NCBI RefSeq assembly: GCF_002753895.1
Contig: NZ_NJER01000003.1
Location: 62,001-126,000, forward strand
Origin: Halobacteriovorax sp. JY17
GTDB lineage: Bacteria > Bdellovibrionota > Bacteriovoracia > Bacteriovoracales > Bacteriovoracaceae
Direction of reading: 5' to 3'
DNA length: 64,000 nucleotides
The notes under the pieces were generated by a model, which did no database searches, had not been told where the DNA came from, and saw nothing but the letters and a program-made list of their open reading frames with translations. The position numbers were made by a program, and so were the translations under genes. Each line of letters opens with the position of its first letter. Positions within the stretch are counted from its first letter, which is position 1. This document shows, one piece after another, positions 16,668-24,585 of the stretch.

Positions 16668-17972
16668 ATGGAAGTTAGAGACCCAGTACACGGATCAATT
16701 CATATCCTAGATGAAGAAATTGCGATTATTCAGCACGACTTCTTTCAAAGACTGAGAAATATTAAGCAACTTGGTTTTTCAGAGTATGTCTTTCCTGGAG
16801 CGACTCATACAAGGTTTATTCACTCAATTGGAGTAATGAATATTGGAGACAAAGCTTTTGATAAACTTTTCAAAGACAAGAGAAATCATAAAGACTTTAT
16901 GAAACTCAAGGAAACATTTAAACTTGCTTGTCTCTTACACGATATTGGCCACGCACCTCTTTCTCACTCTACTGAATCAGTAATGCCTTCGTTGAAAGAA
17001 CTTAAAATTCCAGCAAGGTTTTTAAGTGAAAAAGATCAAAATTCAAACCGTCAAGCAACCCATGAAGACTATACAATTAAAGCAATCGCCGATAGCTCTT
17101 TTGCAGAATCATTCACCGACGTAGAAAATAGTTTTGGCGTTGAAAGAAAGTTCATTGCCGACCTCATTAGGGGCGATACTGATGAATCAAGTTACTTTAC
17201 GATTGATGGGATCGACTACTTTGGAATCCTTCATCAATTAGTTTCTAGTGAACTTGATTGCGATAGAATGGACTATCTTTTAAGAGATAGCTACTTCTGT
17301 GGAGTAAGTTATGGCTCATACGATTTAGATTGGTTACTTGATAATTTGGAACCTGCAATCATTAACAATAAGGCCTATCTTGGAATTTCAGAAAGAGCTG
17401 TTGTTACGTTCGATGACTTTCTACTAAGTCGTTACCATATGTTTGTAATGGTGTACTTTCATTATAGAGCAGTATGCTTAGAGCAACTTCTCTTTAGATA
17501 TTTCAAAACTGCTCCAGGGGAATATTCCATTCCAGCAGATATTGAAAAATATATTGAGCACGATGATCACTACCTCATGAAAATTATGAGAAATAGTGAC
17601 AATGAATACGCTCAACTTATAGTGAAGAATAAAATTCCTCAGAAAATATTTGAATCCTTTAATCCTGAGCAAGTCACTCACCTAGAAAAGGTTCAAAAAT
17701 ATCTTGAAGATCAAGGCATCGACTTCATTAGATGTTCATCTAAGGGCCGTCTTTCTAAATACTACAACGAAGGAAACTCCTCCAATAAGTATTCCATGAA
17801 AGTTGTTCGAAAAATGCACGGGAGCGAAAAGAAAGAATACTTTGATATTGATGAAGCGACCGACTTATTCACAAAGTTTTCAGCTTCCCACTCTATTAAT
17901 AGACTTCACTGTAACCTTGAAAGTCTTACAGAATCTCAGAAGAAAGAGATTGAGAAGCTTATTCGGTCTTAG
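16668..17972 (+). CDS. HD-superfamily phosphohydrolase (dNTPase/SAMHD1-like)
   Basis: A 434-aa HD-domain protein. N-terminal motif VRDPVHGSI is typical of this family. Metal ligands are His52 (FIHSIG), His91-Asp92 (LLHDIGHAPLSH) and the Asp of SSELDCDRMDYLLRD. Relatives hydrolyse deoxynucleoside triphosphates or related phosphoesters, and many are of unproven substrate. Soluble, with no membrane segment. It directly follows the glutaredoxin-like gene. A predator could use dNTP turnover when digesting prey DNA, but that is inference. Confidence 0.85.
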   Translation: MEVRDPVHGSIHILDEEIAIIQHDFFQRLRNIKQLGFSEYVFPGATHTRFIHSIGVMNIGDKAFDKLFKDKRNHKDFMKLKETFKLACLLHDIGHAPLSHSTESVMPSLKELKIPARFLSEKDQNSNRQATHEDYTIKAIADSSFAESFTDVENSFGVERKFIADLIRGDTDESSYFTIDGIDYFGILHQLVSSELDCDRMDYLLRDSYFCGVSYGSYDLDWLLDNLEPAIINNKAYLGISERAVVTFDDFLLSRYHMFVMVYFHYRAVCLEQLLFRYFKTAPGEYSIPADIEKYIEHDDHYLMKIMRNSDNEYAQLIVKNKIPQKIFESFNPEQVTHLEKVQKYLEDQGIDFIRCSSKGRLSKYYNEGNSSNKYSMKVVRKMHGSEKKEYFDIDEATDLFTKFSASHSINRLHCNLESLTESQKKEIEKLIRS

Positions 17973-17987
17973 CTTGAATGTTATACT

Positions 17988-18020
17988 CGCTTGAGAGATA
18001 ATAGTTTAAACTCTCAAGCG
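17988..18020 (+). promoter_or_regulatory. 10-bp inverted repeat upstream of an unknown gene pair
   Basis: Perfect arms CGCTTGAGAG (17988-17997) and CTCTCAAGCG (18011-18020) with a 13-base spacer. No T-run follows, so it is a poor terminator. The downstream arm ends 4 bp before an AGGTG ribosome site for the gene at 18038. Operator or 5' UTR structure are both possible. Confidence 0.45.
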
Positions 18021-18037
18021 CCAAGGTGCAGTATTAA

Positions 18038-18715
18038 ATGAATAAAATTTCAGTCTATATACTTTTAACATTAATCTATCTTGGACTTTCAAAGAGTTTT
18101 TCACCATCAGAAAAAAGAGCCGCCTATATTCCAAATGAAAAAGTATTTCCAAGCTTCTTCTTTGGTGCGCCAATTTCAATTATTCTGCTAGATAGTTTTC
18201 AAACAGGATTTTTAATTAAGACTTATTTCCAAAAGTATAAAATTGTCCATGGCTTCAAACACCCTGAAACAATAATTGTTAGAACATCTTATTCATTCTG
18301 GGAAAAGAATAAGGGTAATATTGGAATGTCTATATTTAGAAGAGGTGAGAAAAAGAATACTCAAAGTGATATTCCAATGCCTCCAGGAATCCTCTACGTC
18401 GGAGATCCTGCCTATGGCCACTGGGAAATGCAAAATTCTGGAGAAAAGGGATGGGACTTTCACCGAGCTTACAGGCACTTTCCAGCAATTTTTGGTTGGG
18501 GAAACTTTAAACCAACAGAGCAATTCTTCAATGCAGCCAATGCCTTTCTAGATCATGACAAGTCTTACTACGGTGAGAATAATGAGTTTGGAACTCATGG
18601 AACTCTTTCAGAAGAAAAAATTAAACTTGAAAAAGAAAAAGATGAAGAAGTGAGAAAGACTGACTTCAGAGAGCGTATAGACCGTTTATTTCATATTCCA
18701 AGCTGGAATAGTTAA
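18038..18715 (+). CDS. unknown envelope-associated protein
   Basis: A 225-aa protein with an N-terminal hydrophobic segment (residues 4-20, followed by SKSFSPSEKRA) that looks like a signal peptide or anchor, and a second weakly hydrophobic patch near residues 42-55. The middle has many aromatic residues and motifs such as YVGDPAYGHWEM and WDFHRAYRHFP. The C-terminal third is charged and helical. I recognise no family. It lies 17 bp before a multi-pass membrane gene, and the two may act together. Confidence 0.6.
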   Translation: MNKISVYILLTLIYLGLSKSFSPSEKRAAYIPNEKVFPSFFFGAPISIILLDSFQTGFLIKTYFQKYKIVHGFKHPETIIVRTSYSFWEKNKGNIGMSIFRRGEKKNTQSDIPMPPGILYVGDPAYGHWEMQNSGEKGWDFHRAYRHFPAIFGWGNFKPTEQFFNAANAFLDHDKSYYGENNEFGTHGTLSEEKIKLEKEKDEEVRKTDFRERIDRLFHIPSWNS

Positions 18716-18732
18716 AATAGAGAATAAAAATT

Positions 18733-19641
18733 ATGAATGAATTATTTGATAAATTAATACTTCGAATTGTTTTTACACTTTTCTTGTGTGGAATCTTGTT
18801 TCTATACAAGTATGCTCACAGCTTTCTCTACCCTTCTTCAAGAACTCAAATCTTTAAAAGGTTTTTTCCTTCTAAAAACTCTGCCGATACAATTCATCTA
18901 TTTTCAAGACTGATAGGGATTGGAATAATTTTCTCTGAGTTTTATTTTACTATGTCTGATAAATTCTACTTAGTCCTAATAGACTTCTTTCTTCATGCTA
19001 CGTTAGTTAGTTTTATTTATCTGGTATCTATATACATTATAGAAAGTATTGTTCTCTATAATTTTGAATACCATGATGAAATTATTAAAAGAAAAAATAT
19101 TTCTTATGCTTTAATCTCATTCTCCAACTCTATCGCAGTAGCCTATATCTTAAAAGGCGTAGCCTCTGTCTCTCAGTCTTCAATTATAATTCTATTCTTC
19201 CTATGGCTACTCTCAATGGTTCTTCTTGGTTTTTCGACAAAGAGCTACTCATTAATTTCTAAACTATCTTTTAATAGGCTTCTAGTTCAAAAGAATTTAG
19301 CCGTAGGCATTTCCTACCTAGGATTTATCTGGGGCTGGGCACTTGTCATAAACTCCTCATTTGATCACGAATTATTAAATATCAAATGGTATTCAATACA
19401 TGTTATTTTAAAGCTAATTCTAGCTCTTTTAATCATTCCGATTTTTAGAAGTGGTCTCATCTTTATCTTTAAGCTTCAAGACGACTTCAATACTACGTCA
19501 AAAAGTAAAGCTGGCGCAGTTGATAGTACCGCCGAAATTGGTTATGGAGTTTACGAAGGAGCTATCTTCTTCACTTCATGCTACTTAACAACTGTAATTA
19601 CAGGAAATATAAACTTTGGTAACTTCTATCCCGTCTTTTAG
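18733..19641 (+). CDS. multi-pass inner-membrane protein, possibly DUF350-like
   Basis: A 302-aa protein with about eight hydrophobic segments, and no signal other than the first helix. Two segments with N/S-A-V..A-Y-I pattern (SNSIAVAYILKG near 135, NLAVGISYLGF near 190) resemble the repeated helices of DUF350 (YjfL-type) proteins, which have no established activity. Polar loops include KSKAGAVDS. Encoded 17 bp after the unknown envelope gene and likely co-transcribed. The family assignment is weak. Confidence 0.6.
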   Translation: MNELFDKLILRIVFTLFLCGILFLYKYAHSFLYPSSRTQIFKRFFPSKNSADTIHLFSRLIGIGIIFSEFYFTMSDKFYLVLIDFFLHATLVSFIYLVSIYIIESIVLYNFEYHDEIIKRKNISYALISFSNSIAVAYILKGVASVSQSSIIILFFLWLLSMVLLGFSTKSYSLISKLSFNRLLVQKNLAVGISYLGFIWGWALVINSSFDHELLNIKWYSIHVILKLILALLIIPIFRSGLIFIFKLQDDFNTTSKSKAGAVDSTAEIGYGVYEGAIFFTSCYLTTVITGNINFGNFYPVF

Positions 19642-19736
19642 TCGAGTTCTTTGGTCAGGGATATCTTGCCTTATTCCATTGCACACCATCTTTTTTATAT
19701 AATACCTATTGAGTATTGTTTAAAAGAGGAAGAATG

Positions 19737-20237
19737 ATGGATTTAAAAATGTTTCAAATGTTAGAGTTTATGAATAATAGGCTCAGCAATATAGAAAAGA
19801 ATATTTCTAGAATTGACGAAAAATTAGAATTCTCTCTTTCTCTTCAAAGAAACCATCTTATCAGAATTAAAAATGGTGAATTTATAGATGATTCAAATAT
19901 TTTAATGGGGAAACCTTATAATGACCTCTCCCCTCAGAGGGCATTTGAAATATATCAAAATCAAAACCTAGACTTTCTAGTCTTAGATGTAAGCAAGCCA
20001 GACTTTAAATCACGCAAGAACCTTGAGGGAAGTGTGCGAATTCCCCTAGAAGAGCTTCAAACGAGATATGCAGAAATAAATAGTAAGACAACACCGATTC
20101 TTGTTTTTTCTGAACAAGGTCTTAGATCAATTCAAGCTTGTGAATTACTTATCAAAAAAGGTTTTTTTAACTTAAATAATGTCTCTGGTGGCCATAGATT
20201 TTGGCCAACAGTTTCCGAACAAGAAAGCTCTATTTAG
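19737..20237 (+). CDS. rhodanese-like domain protein lacking the catalytic cysteine
   Basis: Residues about 1-40 form a coiled coil (MDLKMFQMLEFMNNRLSNIE and on). A rhodanese fold follows: LSPQRAFEIY, LDFLVLDVSKPDF, SVRIPLEEL, and the active-site loop LVFSEQGLRS. In that loop the usual catalytic Cys (xCxxGxRS) is Ser. Sulfurtransferase activity is therefore not expected; such proteins act in binding or signalling. The ORF opens at a TTG at 19716, but the site GAGG at 19726-19729 fits ATG 19737 best, with ATG 19734 the alternative. Confidence 0.75.
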   Translation: MDLKMFQMLEFMNNRLSNIEKNISRIDEKLEFSLSLQRNHLIRIKNGEFIDDSNILMGKPYNDLSPQRAFEIYQNQNLDFLVLDVSKPDFKSRKNLEGSVRIPLEELQTRYAEINSKTTPILVFSEQGLRSIQACELLIKKGFFNLNNVSGGHRFWPTVSEQESSI

Positions 20238-20248
20238 TAATTGGAAAA

Positions 20249-20734
20249 TTAAAAGTCTAAAGTTAGATTTTGAAAAGCCTCTGAAGCTTTTCGTTGAATT
20301 TGATTCGTCGTAAGTCTTGTGTGAAAATTTTCGAGAACATGCTCGATTCTGTCCATTTCAACTTCACCGACTAGAAACGAGTAGCTCTGCTCAATATTAG
20401 AAAGACACTCAAATAAATTAAGCTTAAACTTTTCACCGTATTCTGTGAGATAGATTTTCTGCTCTCTCTTATCAGAGATATTGACCTGTCTAAAAATATA
20501 GCCTCTTTTTTCTAATTCATTTAAATGACTTGTCATGGTTTGCTTTTTTAAACCGCAACCTAGACCAATGTCCTTAATAGAAGGACCTTCATTTTCACAA
20601 ATATAAAGAAGTACTTCGAGAAAACTTGGACGTAAATCCGTGAAACCTCTAGATTCTAGAACTGAAAGCATTTGAGAATTATACATTCTATAGAGTCTTT
20701 TTAATAAACTACCAATATTTGAAACTCTTTTCAT
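20249..20734 (-). CDS. MarR-family transcriptional regulator
   Basis: A 161-aa winged-helix dimer. The recognition helix region is SIKDIGLGCGLKKQTMTSHLNELEKRG broken over residues about 53-80, and the wing carries the conserved DKREQKIYLTEYG. MarR proteins usually repress adjacent genes and respond to small phenolic or oxidative ligands; here no ligand can be inferred. I chose ATG 20734 (MKRVSN) over an in-frame ATG at 20752. Its own upstream region holds a good sigma-70 promoter overlapped by a repeated element, suggesting autoregulation. Confidence 0.85.
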   Translation of the reverse strand: MKRVSNIGSLLKRLYRMYNSQMLSVLESRGFTDLRPSFLEVLLYICENEGPSIKDIGLGCGLKKQTMTSHLNELEKRGYIFRQVNISDKREQKIYLTEYGEKFKLNLFECLSNIEQSYSFLVGEVEMDRIEHVLENFHTRLTTNQIQRKASEAFQNLTLDF

Positions 20735-20756
20735 AACTCTTACCCACCACATACTG

Positions 20757-20811
20757 ACTACGACTAGTATGTTAATAAGACTATATAACTACGCTAGTCT
20801 TAATGAGTCAA
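20757..20811 (-). promoter_or_regulatory. marR-type promoter with putative operator repeats
   Basis: Reading leftward: -35 TTGACT (complement of 20806-20811), 17-bp spacer, -10 TTATAT (complement of 20783-20788). Two related elements overlap it: ACTACGACTAGTAT (20757-20770, downstream of the start point) and ACTACGCTAGTCT (20788-20800, inside the spacer). A CATACT/AGTATG inverted pair flanks the first (20750-20771). The geometry suits autorepression by the MarR protein. Confidence 0.6.
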
Positions 20812-20813
20812 GT

Positions 20814-21089
20814 CTAAGACTCAAACTTTGAGATCGCCATATCTAGCTCTTCCGGCACTTCTTGAAGTTGTTGCGAAGCAATATCATCACCAGACTCTTG
20901 TTCATCAAATTGATCTGAAAATTGACTTATTCCTTGCCCAACCATTTCGACTTCAGTTGAAACACTATTATCAACACCGAAAACCCAAAGACTATTCCTA
21001 ACCTGCCCTATCGAAGTTGCGGCCAATGTCACAGAGCTTGTTGAAATGAATAAAAATAATACAACTGATAACACTCTAGTCAATTTCAT
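20814..21089 (-). CDS. small secreted acidic protein, unknown
   Basis: A 91-aa protein with a clean signal peptide (MKLTRVL, hydrophobic stretch, cleavage near TLA-ATS). The mature part is acidic, rich in Glu, Gln, Asp and Ser, without cysteines. A near-consensus AGGAGG site lies ahead of the ATG, so it should be well translated. It is transcribed toward the MarR gene, and read-through could join them. No family recognised. Confidence 0.65.
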   Translation of the reverse strand: MKLTRVLSVVLFLFISTSSVTLAATSIGQVRNSLWVFGVDNSVSTEVEMVGQGISQFSDQFDEQESGDDIASQQLQEVPEELDMAISKFES

Positions 21090-21228
21090 CTACCTAACCT
21101 CCTGTAATTATTATTTAATTTAATAGTCTACCTAATATAAAGCAAAACGTAGGCCAATTCAGGTAAGTTTTGACATTAGAGGGCCAGTTTGAAAGAATTT
21201 ATAGAACCTATTTTTCATGGATGAACAA

Positions 21229-22014
21229 ATGGCTAAAATCTTACTCACAGTAGCAGCTGTCTTAATCTCTCTATCGAGCCAGGCTTCCTTTAGCCTCAGT
21301 ACCCAAAACCTCTGGCACTACACAACTGATTACGAAACAAGACTTCAAAACCTGAATACTTCCTTTAATACAAATCAAGCCGATATTATGAACTTCCAAG
21401 AAGCATGGAAGAGTATTGGAGGTAAGAGCTTATATAATGAGATTCTAAATAAAGGTGAATTCCAAAGTCATTTTGTAAGAACAAACAATACAGTTATTAT
21501 TAAAGAAGGCCTCGCTACAATTTCAAAATTTCCACAAGATGATAAGAAGTTTAATTTTAAGCTTCCACACAGTAAGGTCTTCAGAAGAAGAACAATGCTT
21601 GTAACAAAAGTAAAACTACCATCACAGAAAGAAGTATATATTGCAAATATTCACTTAAGTCCTTTTGAAGAAGGTAGAAGTGATAGAGATGATCAGCTAC
21701 TTTTTGTTTTAAAAACTTTAAAGAATGACTTCTCTCATCTTCCTATTATTATCACAGGAGACTTTAACCAAGAAGAAGATAAGAGTTTCTTTACTCCTCT
21801 TATTGCAGCAGGATTTAGTTCGTCGCTAGAAGGGCTATGTACTTATTGTGGAAATGAGAACCCATATGCAAAATCTGAATATGTTAGTAAGTTAGATTAT
21901 ATCTTTTACCAAAAATCATTCTTTGATTTGATAGATGCTAGAAGAATATTTGTAAACAACCCCATTTCTGATCACTATGGACTAAGAGTAGAACTTAAGG
22001 ATTTGAGAGATTAA
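21229..22014 (+). CDS. secreted endonuclease/exonuclease/phosphatase-fold protein
   Basis: About 261 aa with a signal peptide (MAKILLTVAAVLISLSSQA). The EEP fold is shown by IMNFQEAW (metal-binding Glu), ANIHLSPFE, TGDFNQEEDKSF (Asp/Asn pair), KLDYIFY and the final SDHYG (catalytic His). Family members include DNase I-like nucleases, sphingomyelinases and phosphatases. Export and lineage suggest digestion of prey or environmental DNA or lipids, but the substrate is not defined by sequence. The ORF opens at ATG 21217, but 21229 has a GGA site and a cleaner signal peptide. The 3' end overlaps the convergent gene by 20 bp. Confidence 0.8.
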   Translation: MAKILLTVAAVLISLSSQASFSLSTQNLWHYTTDYETRLQNLNTSFNTNQADIMNFQEAWKSIGGKSLYNEILNKGEFQSHFVRTNNTVIIKEGLATISKFPQDDKKFNFKLPHSKVFRRRTMLVTKVKLPSQKEVYIANIHLSPFEEGRSDRDDQLLFVLKTLKNDFSHLPIIITGDFNQEEDKSFFTPLIAAGFSSSLEGLCTYCGNENPYAKSEYVSKLDYIFYQKSFFDLIDARRIFVNNPISDHYGLRVELKDLRD

Positions 22015-23302
22015 CGATAAAGTTACCGTACTGATCTCCATCCATAATTTCCTTATCGACACCAATAACTGTAACTTTGCGTCCTAAGATTTTAGACCAT
22101 TTTCTATTAAACTCTTTAATCGCCTCAAACTCACTCTCCATCCATCTAGACTTGAAATAAGACTCATAACCTTTCCAATTGTAATTAGACTCTCTCATGG
22201 AAACAGCAAGGGCCGGGGAATAGATTTTAAAATCGATATCACTTTTCACAAGCCCTTTAACATTAAAATGTTTTCCTGATCTCTTATTCGGATTATTTGA
22301 ATAGAAAGTCGTAGAAGTTCCATCAATGATAACGTTTCCTGACTCAATTTTTTCAGATTTAAGAGCTAGTGCCAATTCATCTTTAGCCTGCTCAAAAGAG
22401 CTTTCTGTAAAACCAAGAGGAACCCTTTTATTCACCATTAACTCAATTTCATTCTCAGTAATACCTTCCTTAAAGGCAGGTCCGTATCCGAACTCTCTCC
22501 AACGCTTAACATTTTCGAATTGTCTAATTTTTACATCTAATTCGTTAGCAAGACTCCCCATTACCTTGGCCTTGCTATTTTCTGCAATTAATTGCTGAAA
22601 CTTACTATACTTCTTTCTTTGAGAAATAAGCTCCTCAGTCATCTCCTCTAACTCAGAGTCAGTAATATGATCTTTATAAAGTATCTTCTTAACATCAGTT
22701 ACATCTTCTCCTGTTTGGTAGAGATGCTTTCTTCTAATTTCTATTAAATGTTTTATTTTAGAATAATCTATATCGTAGAGTTCAATTGAAATTGGTATAT
22801 CTTCAATTTTACTATTTTCAGCAAACTCTCTAAGAGCAAATAATCTTCCGTTTCCATCAAAGACAATATAGTTTCCATCATCTGTTTTAACGGCCCTCAT
22901 TAACATTCTAGACTTAATTGTTTGCTCTTGAATGTCAGTCGTTATAACTTCTGGTACTCCATTCTTTCTTACAAAATCACTTATATTAGCGGCCCTTGCC
23001 TTGGTTTTCTCTAGAGACGCTCCCCTATTAATTGGATGAATCGCTTTTAATTTAGAAAGAGGAATATCAATTACTGTTTTACCCCTATTTTGAGCAACTA
23101 ACTTATATCTTAAAAGTATTGCTACTAGGTTTGACCTATCAAGATGCTGAATCTCTGAAAATTTCTGAGTTAAATATTTTAAGCCTGAAAGATTTGCAAG
23201 TTCCGCATTTACTTGATCTGTCTCTATAAAAACAGCACTTACTTGCTTACAAGACAGTTCTGAATCCTTCACCGTTAAAGATGCTGGCAGCCTTCTTTTC
23301 AC
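21995..23302 (-). CDS. ParB/Srx-like domain protein, frameshifted from its lipoprotein signal
   Basis: A 435-codon frame opening at GTG 23302. Residues about 60-180 look like a ParB/sulfiredoxin-type domain: IPLSKLKAIHPINRG, then DGNYIVFDGNGRLFALREF. A helical, charged region follows (about 190-300), then an unassigned C-terminal part. The frame continues upstream of GTG into CSTTSSV, and that Cys would be a lipobox cysteine. A 13-bp triplication at 23329-23367 puts the leader out of frame. As it stands either a GTG-initiated cytosolic form is made or the gene is off. With one repeat unit it would be an intact lipoprotein. Confidence 0.7.
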   Translation of the reverse strand: MKRRLPASLTVKDSELSCKQVSAVFIETDQVNAELANLSGLKYLTQKFSEIQHLDRSNLVAILLRYKLVAQNRGKTVIDIPLSKLKAIHPINRGASLEKTKARAANISDFVRKNGVPEVITTDIQEQTIKSRMLMRAVKTDDGNYIVFDGNGRLFALREFAENSKIEDIPISIELYDIDYSKIKHLIEIRRKHLYQTGEDVTDVKKILYKDHITDSELEEMTEELISQRKKYSKFQQLIAENSKAKVMGSLANELDVKIRQFENVKRWREFGYGPAFKEGITENEIELMVNKRVPLGFTESSFEQAKDELALALKSEKIESGNVIIDGTSTTFYSNNPNKRSGKHFNVKGLVKSDIDFKIYSPALAVSMRESNYNWKGYESYFKSRWMESEFEAIKEFNRKWSKILGRKVTVIGVDKEIMDGDQYGNFIVNLSNP

Positions 23303-23328
23303 AGAGCTCGTTGTAGAGCACGAAGAAA

Positions 23329-23367
23329 TAGTTAGAAGTAATAGTTAGAAGTAATAGTTAGAAGTAA
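23329..23367 (-). repeat. 3 x 13-bp tandem repeat inside a lipoprotein signal sequence
   Basis: Three exact copies of TAGTTAGAAGTAA (23329-23341, 23342-23354, 23355-23367), with a further TAG. Two extra units add 26 bp, not a multiple of three, and bring a TAA stop into the leader frame. Only a single unit keeps the leader joined to the downstream frame. Confidence 0.95.
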
Positions 23368-23400
23368 TAGTAGTGAAGTAAAAATGTGAGCTATTCTCAT
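23332..23400 (-). CDS. truncated lipoprotein leader peptide (22 codons), start of the broken gene
   Basis: ATG at 23400 behind a GTGAG site encodes MRIAHIFTSLLLLLTITS and then runs into a TAA created by the third repeat unit. Removing two repeat units in silico gives a signal ending LLLLTISSC, a good lipobox, continuing in frame into the ParB-like protein. It is best viewed as the true 5' end of that gene. Confidence 0.75.
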   Translation of the reverse strand: MRIAHIFTSLLLLLTITSNYYF

Positions 23401-23472
23401 AACTCACTTATCGGAAATTGCTTGATTTTACATTAGAAAAAAGGTCTCCCCACTAATCATAAAATCAATAAG

Positions 23473-24585
23473 TTAGAAGAGGTTTCTTGAATTACTGATA
23501 GACGTTGCAATACCGCAACACATTCCAAATGTTAACAAGCTTGACCCTCCATAACTCATCATTGGAAGTGGCAGACCAACAATAGGCATAATCCCTGTCA
23601 CCATCCCCATGTTTACAAAGGTATGCCAAAAGAAAATAGACATAATTCCTATAATGACAATGGACTCATAAATCTTGGGGACAGACTGCGCCAGCCATAT
23701 AAATCGATAGAAGAGAACAATGAATAAGGTAATTAAAAATAATGAACCAACAAATCCGTGCTCTTCATTAAAAATTGAAAATACAAAGTCTGTATGATTC
23801 TCTGGGAGATAATTTAGAGAAGCCTGTGAGGACTTTCTAAATCCTTTTCCAATAATCTTTCCCGACCCTATCGCAATTTTTGACTGAATAGCGTTATATC
23901 CAGATCCTTTTGCATCTGCTGCAGGATTTAGGAAAGTCACAATTCTTCTTTTTTGATAATCTTTTAAGCCAAATTGATACATGACTCCGCCACTTATTAC
24001 TCCGATAATGGCAAGTATTGCAATGGTCTTCCATTTAAGCTTTCTATAAAAAGAAATTACAAAGAAGATGAGAAGAATTAAAAGTCCTGTCCCAAGGTCT
24101 GGTTCAACAACAATTAAGAGCGTTGGAATAAAAGCTATTAGAAATGGAATAATTAATTGTTTGAAGCCAAGCTCTTTATCTGGATCTCTCTTAGCATACC
24201 ATCTTGCTAAAACAAGAATTGAGGACAACTTCATAAACTCAGATGGCTGCACTCTAATAGGCCCAATGATGAGCCATCTCTGTGCCCCCATACCTTTATG
24301 CCCCAAAATTAGAACAAGGATGAGGAGAAATATATTTACACCATAAATTAACCAGGAAAAACGAAAGAAGTTCTTAGGTTGAATAAAACTTATAATCACT
24401 CCGATAAGGAGAGATACGAGATACCATCCAATTTGTACTTTATATAAATTTGCCATTTGTGAACTTACAGATGCATGTGTTGCAGAATAGAGATTTACAA
24501 CTCCCATCAAAAAAATTGCTGCGCAAATGCCAAAGAAGCTAAAGTCATATTTCTTAAGAGCTTCTAAAATTGCAGATGTATTCAT
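23473..24585 (-). CDS. rodA: RodA, elongasome peptidoglycan glycosyltransferase
   Basis: SEDS-family polytopic protein (370 aa, about ten hydrophobic helices) that polymerises lipid II during side-wall synthesis. Recognisable blocks are GAQRWLIIGPIRVQPSEFMK, VVEPDLGTGLL, and the C-terminal PENHTDFVFSIFNEEHGF and GLPLPMMSYGGSSLL. It overlaps the 3' end of the mrdA gene by 4 bp and is the last gene of mreC-mreD-mrdA-rodA. Confidence 0.95.
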   Translation of the reverse strand: MNTSAILEALKKYDFSFFGICAAIFLMGVVNLYSATHASVSSQMANLYKVQIGWYLVSLLIGVIISFIQPKNFFRFSWLIYGVNIFLLILVLILGHKGMGAQRWLIIGPIRVQPSEFMKLSSILVLARWYAKRDPDKELGFKQLIIPFLIAFIPTLLIVVEPDLGTGLLILLIFFVISFYRKLKWKTIAILAIIGVISGGVMYQFGLKDYQKRRIVTFLNPAADAKGSGYNAIQSKIAIGSGKIIGKGFRKSSQASLNYLPENHTDFVFSIFNEEHGFVGSLFLITLFIVLFYRFIWLAQSVPKIYESIVIIGIMSIFFWHTFVNMGMVTGIMPIVGLPLPMMSYGGSSLLTFGMCCGIATSISNSRNLF

